A stretch of DNA of 64,000 nt from Pleurodeles waltl (taxonomy: Eukaryota > Chordata > Amphibia > Caudata > Salamandridae): positions 842,283,978-842,347,977 of the forward strand of contig NC_090437.1 in assembly GCF_031143425.1 (NCBI RefSeq). The letters are read 5' to 3'. How positions within the stretch are numbered: position 1 is the first letter of the stretch; each line of letters starts with the position of its first letter. This document shows positions 21,967-32,869 of this stretch, piece after piece. The translations under genes and the position numbers were made by a program. The notes under the pieces were generated by a model. That model did no database searches, was not told the DNA's origin, and worked only from the letters and a program-made list of their open reading frames with translations.

Positions 21967-22657
21967 TTAAGAGCCAGATGTATGACATTTTCTTTTGCGA
22001 CTCGCAATTTGCGTTCTGTTTGCGAATGGCAGATTGTGAGTCACAAAAGAAAAGTACAACAGTGTCAAGCACACTGTTTGTGATTCCCAATGGGGTTGCT
22101 AATTACCTACCTCATTATTATTCATGAGGTAGGTTGCAATGTGCGACCTCATTGAGAATGGCTGCATTCACAGGGATGGTGGCCTGCTGGGGACAGCAGA
22201 CCACCATGTCTGTGATTGCTTTATAAATTAAGCAGTTTTTTTTTTAAATGCAACCTGTTTTCCTCAGAAAGGAAAACAGGATTCATTACAAAAAAATGAA
22301 AAGCTTCCTGTTAATTTTTTCCTGCTCTGAAAAAATGTTGGCACCACCATTCACAAAGGGGAAGGGGACCCCTTCCAGTTTGCGAATGGGTTTCCACCAA
22401 TTTGAAATTGGTGGTAACGCAATTGTTTTGCAACCGCAATTGTGGTTCTAAAACAATCATACATCCCTCTGCGACTCGCTATTTGGAAGGGACGCCCTCA
22501 GCACGCCCCTTCCAAATAGCTACTCTCAAATCTATTTTGTGATTCATTGAATAGATTACTGAATCGCAAAATAGGGTTTGTGCATAGCAAAATGCTTTTG
22601 CTTGTTGCAAACGGCCCGATTCTGCAAAGAAATAAGCTACGTACATCTGTCCCTAAA
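21967..22657. mobile_element. Foldback-type element with short terminal inverted repeats
   Basis: The left end TTAAGAGCCAGATGTATGAC is inverted at the right end, whose complement reads TTTAGGGACAGATGTACGTAG. The interior is rich in GCGACTCGCAA / TTGCGAGTCGC type words and short inverted repeats. Examples are CATGAGGTAGG..CCTACCTCAT near 22100, TCCAAATAGC..GCTATTTGGA near 22490, and ATTTTGCGA near 22560. No ORF; probably a non-autonomous DNA element. Confidence 0.6.
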
Positions 22658-23920
22658 TGTATTGCACAAATATTCTATATTTCATCTATGTAACCAAGTG
22701 CTTAGTTTTATGAAGTACTTTTTACAATAATTTTAGGTTGTGATGCTGCTCTCCAGATGCTCACGATTTAAACACCTTCTACAGAGCTGGTGTACTATCT
22801 GGGTGACCCAAGTTCTAGTGCCAGTAAATTGGATTGGGATGAGCTGGGCATATGATCATGCACTGCAGAAATGCCTGTTAAATCTATAGATCACAAGTCT
22901 CAGTCTTGATTAATAGTTTAATGGGTTAGTGCTCTGTTGTGATCATCTGGATGCAACCTTTATGTTTCATATTTAAATCGCAGAAAGATAGCTCAACATG
23001 TTTATGTGCTCGCTGCACAGACTTATGTGTAGCCTGCTTCTTCCAATCCTAGTAGGAAGAAACTACGACAGAACCCTGTGTAGAACTCGTAGGTCATAGA
23101 CTCTAACCTTGGAGAGATAACTGTGAGATCTGTGTGCACGCTTCAGCTTCAGGCTTCAATTCCAATTAGAAGGATCACATTGTTATAAATATCATTTTAA
23201 TAATACTACCAGCCGAGCCTTAAATGTGGGATTTTATTTCAACAGTGCAATCTACCTTTAGATTTAAAAAACATTCCATTTGCATTCAATTGTTTGTCCT
23301 GAACCCATGAAAGGAGCTGTGTTTTGCAGCAGGAGGTATAATTCCTGCATTTGTATATGGCAGTCAGACTTTATTGTGCTCAGTTGTGTAAAATAATTAC
23401 AAATATGTAATACAAGTTAAATGGCAGTCACATATACAACCGTGCCATTGCACACAGAAATAAAACCTTGTTAATGACCGTTGTGATGGGACGCAGTTTA
23501 ATTGAGGTGCAATCAGCAATTTTGATTAGAGTTCAGATTATGGAAAAACACATCAAATACAATTGTGGGGACAAAATAAAAGTAGAAATTGATCAGAAAA
23601 AAACGAGAAAAAGCTATTCAGGTAAGATCAAATTATCATTACATACATGTTTTTATCAACTACAAAAGTGTAATAACTCTATGAACAGATTTCGAAGAGG
23701 TCATACTCATACCAACAAGCTCTTCTACCCACATGAGCAAATACTTTCTTTATGAACCAAGACCTTCACCAAAGCTATCATTCACGATTATGGCTAGACA
23801 CAGGCATTTGAGACATTTTGGCATGGAGAAAGACCCCAGTATACACAGCAATCATACTTATGGAATTGTGTTAACATTCCAAGGTGGACAACAAGTTGGT
23901 TCTACACGTGTCAGCCATAT
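22658..23920. other. Intronic sequence, no recognised gene
   Basis: AT-rich, with several short open frames that have no recognisable motifs. Nothing supported. Confidence 0.5.
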
Positions 23921-24299
23921 TTGAACTTTAATTTTTGAAATATTTATTCATTTTTGAGTAATGAAAAAAACAATCATGATACAGCAGTACACATCACACA
24001 GTAATATAAGTAGGTACAGTATATCATTCTTCAGCAAGGATACATACCAAATTGCAAAATAAGTCATAAGGTAGATCATAAAACAGAACATAGAACAGAA
24101 AGGCGAAATAAATAAGTGGCATTACAGTAGATGGCACAGCCTTACTGTAGGTGACCTTGTCCATGTACCCCCCTCGGATAACAGACATTATGGTGATCAG
24201 AGTGTTAGAGAAAGGTGATAGTTGATAAATAGTCTGTAGAGGGTTGCAGGTCCTAGTGAAACAGACAGAGTGCAATTTTGGATGCAGTATGGAGTTAGG

Positions 24300-27200
24300 A
24301 AGCTACTGTACAAAGCATTTGAGAGCATAATCAATGTTCTTCCTTCTTATTGGCATGGAGAAAAGAGAGTTAGGGAACCTTGTTGCTAAGTGGATACTCC
24401 ATGATGGGTGCATAGGGGCGTCAGGGGTTTTTGGTGCTGGCAAAATAATTTTCTAGCGTTTTTCATAGAGGTCTGAACTGCAGTCTCCAAGGAGAGTGTT
24501 GAAGCACAATGTTATCAGCACCTTGCAAGTGGAAGATCCAGTTTAGCTAAGACTTGAAGGATTTGGCAGTAGTGTTCTCCAGTAGTTAAGTACAGACTTA
24601 GAGGCTGCTGTCAGCAAACTATCTATCAATAGGCTATCATTAGTTGATCGAACCTGTGGGTCTAGGAAACCATGGATGAGTGAAGTAAAGTCGCGTTTCA
24701 GGTGAATCCCACATAGGACCTAGATGATGTTGAACACCCATTCCCAAAAATGAGACAGAGGGCAACAGTAAAAGAGTAGGTGCGGCAGGTCCCCTGTGTC
24801 TTTGTTGCAGTTCCAGCACAATGGATTCTCTCTAAGTGAGATCTTATGGGGCCATGAGGGAGTGCAGAATGACCTATGTAGGAGCCAGAATTTAGTTTGG
24901 GACAGGGAGAGGGTGATTTTTGTGAAGTAACTTATTCGGTAACTAAAGGGAATGAATCACACACGTTCCATTTCCCTAATAAAGCGTACGTTATGCATGT
25001 AGTTTGGGGTTTTAAGAGGTGATAAAATTTGGAGGTTTGGTGGCTAGTTTGAAGAAGAAGATGAGTGACGGTAGTGAGGGGTCAACTTAGGAGCACTTCG
25101 ATTTAGGTATACTGGACTTGAGTTTAAGGAAGTCATAGAAGTGCAAGTCCAGTAGTTTTTTTATTTTTTTGAAGGAGAGAATGTCTTGCTGCATGCCTAG
25201 TTACTTTAAACAGTCAATGCCCCTCGAATGACCACGAGGGGCCAATACACTGAGGTGCCTTGTATTCTAAGTTTGGGGTTATTCCATAGTGAAATCAAAT
25301 TAGACTGGCTAATTGGGATCTCCAGTAGCTTGTCAATGTTTTTTTTGTAAGGAGCACATTTTGCATTGTTGAAGATATATTTGGCTGGATGGGATAGTTG
25401 GATCTTGGTAGACAAGAGCATAATGGGATGAAGATCACAGAGGATCTCCTTCTCAACCAGGAGCCATGAGGGGTTGTAGTCTGGGCACTGAGAGAACCAT
25501 AAGGAGCCCTGTCTGGCTAAAAATGCAGCTTGATAATTCCTGAAGTCAGTCAGATTAACTATGCCTAGATTTGTGGGTAGTTGTAGTTTTTTAAAGGATA
25601 TTCTGGGTCGTTTATTTTGCCAAATGAATTTTACTAGTAACTGACCTAATATTTGGTGGAAGTCTTTGACAGAGAAAGTAGTAACATGCATATGAGGTAG
25701 TTGACTATTGGGGTCACCATCATTTTTATTGTTTCTGTACGACACCAAGTAATGAATTTTGAGGTTCCACCAATCTAACAAATCTTCTATTTTCTTTAGT
25801 GTCAATTTTTCATTGCGTGATAAGGTTTCCATCAGGTATCCTCCAAATTGTATGCCTACATTTTTTAAAAACTGAGGTTGCCACACCAGCCTTGAGTTAT
25901 CTTAGAGGTCACCAGTGCAATGCTTATTTAACCCTTTTATCCCAGACTTGTCCTTGTTAAGTTTGTATCCTGCAACTAGTGCATATTCATCAATCATTTG
26001 TATTAATGCTGCAATGGAGTGACGTGCATCCCCAGTCATAATCAAGACATTGGGCCCAATTCACAAAGGTAAACTAAGATGTTTGGTCTAAACTTAGTCC
26101 AAACGTCTAAGTTTATGACTTTGTGAATTCACAAAGGGCATTTACGAGTTGTATCTTAAGTTCCGCACTTGTGAATTCCCAAAGTCATAAACTTAGAAGT
26201 TTGGTCCAAGTTTAGACCAAACGTCTAAGTTTACCTTTGTGAATCGGGCCCATCGTTGGCATAGGCCACCACTTTTATTGTAGTTGTATTAAAGGTAATA
26301 CTGGAAATCAAATTGTTTGGTTGTATATTATAGAGTAAGGGTGCAAGGGCCAAGATCAATAATGAGGGGGAAAGTGTGCTATCTTGTCTTGTTTTTCCCT
26401 TTCTCAAGCAAAAGCGAGGACAAGAGACCTTTGGTCCATAGTTTGGCGCAAGGACCTTTATTAGAGCCATTACCATTGTTGTGAAAGTCTCTCAGGTTGA
26501 ATTATAGAAGGGTTTCATGGAGAAAAGTACACAAGACTGTCAAAAGCCTTTCCTGCATCTAATGTTATTGCTACAGTCTCAGAAGTGGTGGCCTGGGTTT
26601 TTTCAAGGATATGGCATGTAAGGCAAGTGTTGTCATTGGACACATGATTTTTCATACCTGTGCCTAACTAATTAAGCGTGGAAGAAGAGTCACCAGTCTA
26701 TTACATAGGATTTTAGCATATATCTTTGTGACAAGGTTAAATAAGGAGATGGGCCTATAGCTTTTTCCAAGGGTTGAGTCCTCACCCTCCTTCAGGATCA
26801 CCACAATGGTGGCTTCACTTGCGGTATCTATGACAGAGTCTGAGTTTGCAAAGTGGTGAAAGAGGTCTAATAGTGTGGGGCTGATTTGGAACCAAATGCT
26901 TTATAAAAGTTTGCATTGAAGCCATCAGGACCCAGTGCTTTGTTTGGTTTCAGGGATTTAATGGCTGTGGAAATCTCAACCTAGGTGAACAGAGCAGCAA
27001 GGTAGTTCTTATTTTCTTCAATGATGGTGTGTTAGTGTATATTCTTCAAGTATTTTCTGCATTTATCAGGAGATGATTTGCAGTCTTGTTTATCCACTGA
27101 CTCATAAAAGTCTCTAAAGGCTTCCAGAATCCTCCCTGGGTTTGTTTGTGTCACTTTTGAGTTGTCTTTGAGTGCAGTAATACCCATATGACTCTGTTCA

Positions 27201-28330
27201 TGTTTCAGATAAGACGGCAACATTTTCCCATTTTTTTTAGCTTCACATAGCTTCAAGCTCTTGTATTTATTAATACAAACCCCATCTTTCTTGCTCAATA
27301 TCTATTGTTTTGATATTTTTTATTTGTTAGGAGAGAAAGCTTGTTGAAATCTAAGCTGGAGATATGGCTGGTTTCTAGAGCCTTGATTTCTTGTTCTAAA
27401 CCTTGGAATTATACATTTTGTTCAATTTAGTTTGGCTCTCAATTAGAGTGCCTCTGATAGTTGCCTTAAGGGTGTCCCAATAATTGGTGGGGGAGACATC
27501 CACAGCTGAGTGATCTTTACAGTAGTTCAGTATTGTGTTTTTTATGATGTCCCTTGATGCTGTGTTTTTAATGGACTTGTTGTTGAAATGCCAGATTCTG
27601 CAAGATGCTCTTGAGTTGACCCCTAATAGAGACAAGGAAATGCATGAGTGATGAGAGACTAGTCTAGGGAGAATGTCTGTTTGGTACATGAAGTGGGCAT
27701 GAGTCTTGGAAATCAGAAGGTAATCGATTCTTGAGTATGATTTGTGTGAAGTGGAAAAAAGGTATAGTCCTTTGTGTCAGGGTGTTGCAGTCTACAAGAG
27801 TTCCACAATTTGAACTTTGAGCATAGTTTAAGGTGTGCATTATGGTACCTTAGCGTCTGGAATGAGGACATTGATTACCTGTCCATAGTAGCATCTTGGG
27901 GGAGATTGATGTCATCACTCATGGTTATCAATCCATTGTCTGCAACGTGGCCTAGTGGAACTCTGAAGACCCAGAAGTCAGGGTCATCAGAGTTCAGGCC
28001 ATAAGCATTGAGGAAATGGAAGGAGTTGGCATGTTTGGAAAGCTTTACTAGGATCCATCTATGCTTATTTTGAGAATACAACTAATCGTGATTTTCTGGA
28101 AATCAGAGTTACCACCCTTTTTTTCCTGCCAGGTGTGGGAGAGCATACATTTCCTTTGATCCAGTTGTTCCCAAACAAAGCTATCTCTTTAAGAATGATC
28201 TTGGTTTCTTGCAATAAGACTACAACGGCTTTGACTTTATATAGGTAATTTTACATTTTTTATTTTTAACCGATCGATTGAGCCCTTCAATTTAGTGAGA
28301 TCATCTTGAGATTCTCACAGAGGGAAGAGC
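24300..28330 (-). pseudogene. L1 ORF2 (endonuclease-reverse transcriptase), degraded
   Basis: In an active L1 this protein nicks the target and primes reverse transcription there. On the minus strand the endonuclease starts near 28330 with VVLLQETK (family LQETH). It continues with NAYGLNSDDPDF near 27990 (family NVYAPNxDDPxF). Linker fragments are at 27032-27689. The RT shows TLSPSLLILALAPL near 26390 and a YAND box near 26255, where the family has F/YADD. A long open stretch, 25886-25206, has FIWQNKRPRISF and ends the RT/thumb region. Near 24840-24780, CWNCNKDTGDLPHL is the C-terminal zinc-knuckle-like motif. Multiple frameshifts and stops and the MITE make it non-functional. Confidence 0.85.
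26052..26251. mobile_element. 200-bp foldback MITE inside L1 RT
   Basis: Both ends read GGGCCC(A/G)ATTCACAAAGG inward, and the inverted similarity extends about 80 bp into the element (GTAAACT..AGA.GTTTGGTC.AAACTT), so it can fold almost end to end. The flanks ATT and ATC, compared with the interrupted L1 codons, suggest a 2-3 bp target duplication. A 3-bp duplication would fit a Harbinger-like origin, but this is not settled. No ORF. Confidence 0.8.
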
Positions 28331-29164
28331 TAATCATGTTGTAGGAATGCATGTACGGTTGTGAAATTCATGGACTATCAAGCAATACAAAAGCAAGAAA
28401 TTATATATTATAACACAATCTATGAAAGGAAACCCATCCAATAAGCCCTCTGCCCATGCCGCCACCCATCCCACCCTTAACACTGAATGTGGGGGAGATG
28501 AAAACAGGGTAACATCCCTGCCATCATGGGAGTGTGGCGAAGTGAACAGGACATATGCAGTAGCGGTCCTGAGAACAAGAACTTAGTGCTGAAAGCAAAA
28601 TAGTATTTGTGAAATAGACATACATAACCATGAGCAACTAACGGCACTCATGTGGAGGTTTATGAAGTTCTCTAACTTTGCATAACGGACAGCAACATTT
28701 ATGGTAGTATGTAAAATTTCAAACATTAGTCTACCACTTGAGTGTGTCATCTAGTAGCAGATCTAAACATTATAACCAAATGTTAAGACCTCCAGCAATT
28801 AAGGAAACTGGAATACCCTGGCATCAGCAGGTGAACTGCAAGGAACCTTTCATTTAACATATTACTCATTAGGCACGTATGCATGACCTAGAATGTGGAC
28901 ACCTACGGTTCAGTGTAAGATAAAGCACCTCTGTAGTACAGCTGTATGTAACAACATTCTGAGATAAAAAATATGAAACTACATCACCACAATAGCATAA
29001 AATTGAATGAGTAATGCATATAAAAAAGTATCTGTAGTAGAGTCAGAGAAAGCGCTGGTATTGTGTATATGAGTGGATACAGTGAAAAGCAACTACAGAT
29101 AGCATCTAGCATCTGTGGAAAAGTCATAAATGTTTTTCATGGTGACACGTGTATGTCAGGTATC

Positions 29165-29954
29165 TATTGAAATGCAATCTCTTTCATCCAAGAGAGCCTG
29201 GAGGTCTTTGTGATTGTTGAAGATGTGATGCTTCTCATCAGCGAAGACTCTAAACTTTGTGGGATTAATAAAGGAGAATTGGAGGTTTGAGTTCTTGAGT
29301 CTGGTTCTGAGAGCCAAAAAGCCTTTTCTGACCTCTTCTGACAATTTTGAGAGGTCCAGTGATATGAATATTTTTTGACCATACCAAATATTGTGGTTGC
29401 CTTTAGGCATATAGTTCAGAATCAGTTTGGAGTGTTGTTAGCATAGAGGACAGCAGACTGTTTGATGTGTGATCCCTTTGTAGTTGGGTTTGAATGAGGG
29501 GACTCTGTGCATTTATTCCAGATCTTATTTAAACATTAGGCTGTTCACCTCTCTAAGAATGCAATGCAGGAATCCGATGAGTCCTTTGCACCTTCAGCCA
29601 TACCGAAAATCCCTCTACGGTTTTCTATCTTACAGTTCTGCCATGTCTCTTTGGAGGGCCGTGGATGAAGCTTGTAGTTTCTGAATGTCTTTTTTTGAGT
29701 TGGCAGCAATGTCTTCCACCATGCTTCAGCCACTTTTTTGTTGATGATGTTGATGTGTGACCTTATTGTGCAGAGTTCTAATTGCATGTCTTTATTGGCT
29801 TTGGTGTGCTTAGCAAGGTAGTGTACTTTGGCAAGTTTCTTTTAGGTTGTGTCCATGGTGTTGGTGGTATCCACTTTCACCTTGATTGGGGAATCTGGGG
29901 CCGGGGTTCTGCTTTTGAGCATTTTAGGCCTGTCTTTGTTTCTTTTTCAGCCAT
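29165..29954 (-). pseudogene. L1 ORF1 (RNA-binding protein), degraded
   Basis: ORF1p is the nucleic-acid chaperone that coats L1 RNA. A start codon context (MAEKETKTG) is at 29954 on the minus strand, soon followed by a stop. A coiled-coil/RRM junction remnant with IENRRGIFGM (family ENRSRRNNxRIxG) lies at about 29640-29590. The C-terminal domain at 29410-29156 reads YGQKIFISLDLSKLSEEVRK, then FRVFADEKHHIF, matching the L1 ORF1 C-terminal fold. Frames do not connect without frameshifts. Confidence 0.75.
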
Positions 29955-31164
29955 GGTCAAGCTGCTGACGGATTGTCTAGGAGATCTCAGTGATTTAAGT
30001 GCCGGAGTGGGTGTAGTTTGATGTCTCAGCTCTGTGGTCAGTTACAGTTGGTAGGCAGTTTAGTCATACGTATATTCAAAGGTGAGATGTATTGGAAACT
30101 GTACTCTACTATAGATGGACTGAATCACATTCCACAAGATGACTTAGTGTTTTGACTAATGTTTTGAGTTACAAGGACCAGTGCTATAATGAACAGTGCT
30201 CCTAGGTGGTAGTACCAACATGCACAGGGTTAGTGCACATAGACTCTCACAGTGGAATCAAGGTCTGTAGGTGGAGAGGGGGGTTTGATTCAGCACATTA
30301 AGATTAGGTGATAATTGAGCAGGGTGGAGCAGGATTGCTGGTATACGCAATAAGTTGCCAAAGCGAGCTTAGTCATGCACATGTGGTACCACTTATCTGG
30401 GTTGCACACAGATTGTCAGATCATGTCATCAGTTGTGGTATTATTTTTTTGGAAGTTCTAATTCAAACAGGTTTGCTGGTGGTCTTGCTAGTGGATTGAG
30501 GGGTTTAGAACAAGTGTACTTAATCACACATGTTGTACAGTTCTTTACAATGGAATACCAACTGTCAGATTATGTCGCTAAGGAGGTTTCGGTGTATGTA
30601 ACGTCCTGTGATAATATGGCCACCACAGGTATTAGAAGGGAGCACATTACAATTAGACAGAGATTGATTGATATTTACTTTCAACAGGAATGATCAGAAT
30701 TGCTCATAGTTTCAATAAGCTTCCAGAGCATGCCCAGTAAAATGTATGTTATGCGATCATCTGATTAGCATGCAGTTTGTCAGATGAGCATTCAATCGCA
30801 CTTGTTGCTTGATTCTCCAAAGTGGTGTGCCAATTGCCACATTACGTGACCAAGGAGACCACAATGTCTTCAATGTGCTGTTATAATATAGGTCTTGCAG
30901 GATTTGGAATGGTATTAACTTCTGTAGATTATGCAGCGTTAGTGCCACTTCAGAGCACAGGTCTACCGAGGGGAACCAGGGGCGTTGAAGGCACTGATGA
31001 ACTAGTGCATTTAGCAGTGCTGGGGAAATGTTGAGAATGCTGGGGAAGATTCCAGAGCTATGCAGCACCTCCGAGACCGTTCCTGCTTTGAGGATTAGCC
31101 CATGACGACGGGAGCAGCATGGTCAAGCTGCCATTCACCACACCATCCGAGTCACTCCCCATGA
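29955..31164 (-). other. L1 5' untranslated region
   Basis: Non-coding sequence between the L1 5' boundary, defined by the target duplication, and the ORF1 start. It contains loosely repeated blocks, such as GTCAGAT.ATGTC and AAGGAG..C around 30410-30620 and 30770-30870, which may be promoter tandem units. L1 5' regions hold the internal promoter; no specific site could be assigned. Confidence 0.5.
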
Positions 31165-31175
31165 TTGAACTTTAA

Positions 31176-32573
31176 ACAATAGACTATTTACAATACTTTT
31201 CTAAGGCAGACACCTGCTATGTTTAGTTTTGTTCTTGCAAGCATATGCCTGCAGTGTTGAGACAACAGCATGTTTTCTTTTGACTACTTGTATTTTTTTA
31301 AATGTATCTTGTACATGTTCTTCAGTTTGTGTGTTTTATTGTGGTTCTGTTAGAGGGTGAATGCAAGAATGAGTCAGTGGATCCACGAATGGATGCATGA
31401 GTGCAAAGATAAGTGGCAGAGGTCATGTATGAGGACTTCTTGAAGGCCTAAACCCATCACGGACACAATGTGCACTGTCTTTCATAAGCTAGACCTATTA
31501 GCTTGAGTAGTGGTGGTGTCTATTTACATAGTTCAATGTGGGTGTATCCAGAGAGGAGGGGGAGTCCACTGCAGAGATCTCTTTGAAGGCACTCAGGCTC
31601 CATGGATGGCAAACAAGCAAAGACTGAGGATGACATTGATGAGTGAGTGTCTTCCTTGAAGGCCATGATGCTTCCTTACGCCTGCTGATAGAGCAGCTTC
31701 AGACTTACCTCCCATGCCAGGACTCCCCTCTCATAGGAATCCCTTTGAAGCCATTTATACCAGGCTGCCTCTGGACCATGTGGAATGTGTTGGGCTTCTT
31801 GAAGGACGCGCACAGGCATTGCTGAGGAACTGCCAACAGGACCACATCCATGTCGCTCTTGCTGCCACAAAGGGTGGTTGTCTCAGAATCTGTGTGCTCT
31901 GGCCATCAGGACTCAGGTGCTCAGGCCTTCATTAGATAGTCTTTGGGTGACCAGCCCCCGCCCATGACCTCAGTGCTTCCTGGTGGCCATCGTGGAGCTG
32001 CTGCAGTCGCATCTCTTTTGTCGGGATTCTGTTCTTTCTGAAGTTCCTTTGAGACCTTTGCCCCTGGATTGCCACTGGACTGTATGGGCGTGTGGAGCCT
32101 CTCTTAGGCCACACAAAGGGGCCACTGTAGAACTCCCAACAAGTGCCCGTTTCTCCCTCTCGCTACAGTGGCTGTCCACCACTAGGGGAGTGCGGTGCTA
32201 TCCCCTTCAGGTGAGGTGAGGGTGAGACTGGATTAGTGTACCCTCAGCTAGTAGTACCGGTTAGGCGTGGGTTAGTTCTATGGGGAGGTGTGTGTTGAGT
32301 GTCTCTATAAGGGTGGCTGTATCTTACAAAGGGGAGTTCCTTTTACGGACTAGGTGGTCTCACACACATAATAGTGTCATGCTCCATCATTTGACCACCT
32401 AGCCCCACCCAGGTAAGATGGTACTACCTGGGTGGACTCAACCTCGTTGTTAAAGGAACGACAGAGGGAGTGCTGGAATAAATCTTACTGGATAATTATC
32501 AGGGATCCATATGGGGTAAGAATAAAATTACCATACATATCACCTATCACAATTGATTACATTTCAGGAAGCA
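31176..32573. other. Intronic sequence with a diverged direct duplication
   Basis: Blocks at about 31660-31845 and 31970-32140 share order and wording (GTGCTTCCT, GAGC.GCTGCAG, CC.TTTGA.ACC.TT, TGGAC..TATGG). This suggests an old duplication with a period of about 310 bp. Short ORFs across it have no known motif. The rest is unassigned. Confidence 0.45.
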
Positions 32574-32864
32574 CCAGGGGCCCCGCGACCCCCCCTACCG
32601 CCATCCGGTTCCCGGCGGGCGGACCGCCGGGAACTGGATGGCGGTAGGGGGGGTCGGAATCCCCTCGGCGGCGCAGCTAGCTGCGCCGCCTTGGAGGATT
32701 CCAATGGGCGGCGGTACACTGGCGGGAGACCGCCAGTGTTGCCAGTCCGACCGCGGCTTTACCGCCGCGGTCGGAATGCCCATTGGAGCACCGCCGGCCT
32801 GTCGGCGGTGCTCCCGCGGTCCTCCAACCCGGCGGTCATGGACCGCCAGGGTTGGAATGACCAC
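32574..32864 (-). mobile_element. Serial-hairpin element, copy 2, inverted and truncated
   Basis: Read on the minus strand, hairpins occur in the same order as the first six of copy 1, followed by the start of the seventh. On the + strand these are 32824-32855, 32785-32814, 32746-32775, 32716-32739, 32667-32690 (perfect 24-bp palindrome) and 32588-32654 (near-perfect long stem). The outer end GGTTGGAATGACC corresponds to GGGGTCATTCTGACC of copy 1. The element breaks off in the AGGGGCCCC of hairpin 7. It abuts the 3' end of the LINE at 32870-36100. Confidence 0.85.
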
Positions 32865-32869
32865 CATTG

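Larger units (their letters stand above)
23932..31164 (-). mobile_element. Full-length, decayed L1 with 11-bp target duplication
   Basis: On the minus strand a 5' region, ORF1 remnant, endonuclease, reverse transcriptase and C-terminal zinc motif occur in the L1 order. The copy is flanked by TTGAACTTTAA at 23921-23931 and again at 31165-31175. The 3' end (left on the map) carries an AATAAA signal and a short A-rich tail, seen as T-rich sequence on the + strand just after the left duplication. Length is 7.2 kb including a 200-bp MITE at 26052-26251. The duplication read in element orientation begins TTAAAG, which fits an L1 endonuclease site. Confidence 0.88.
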
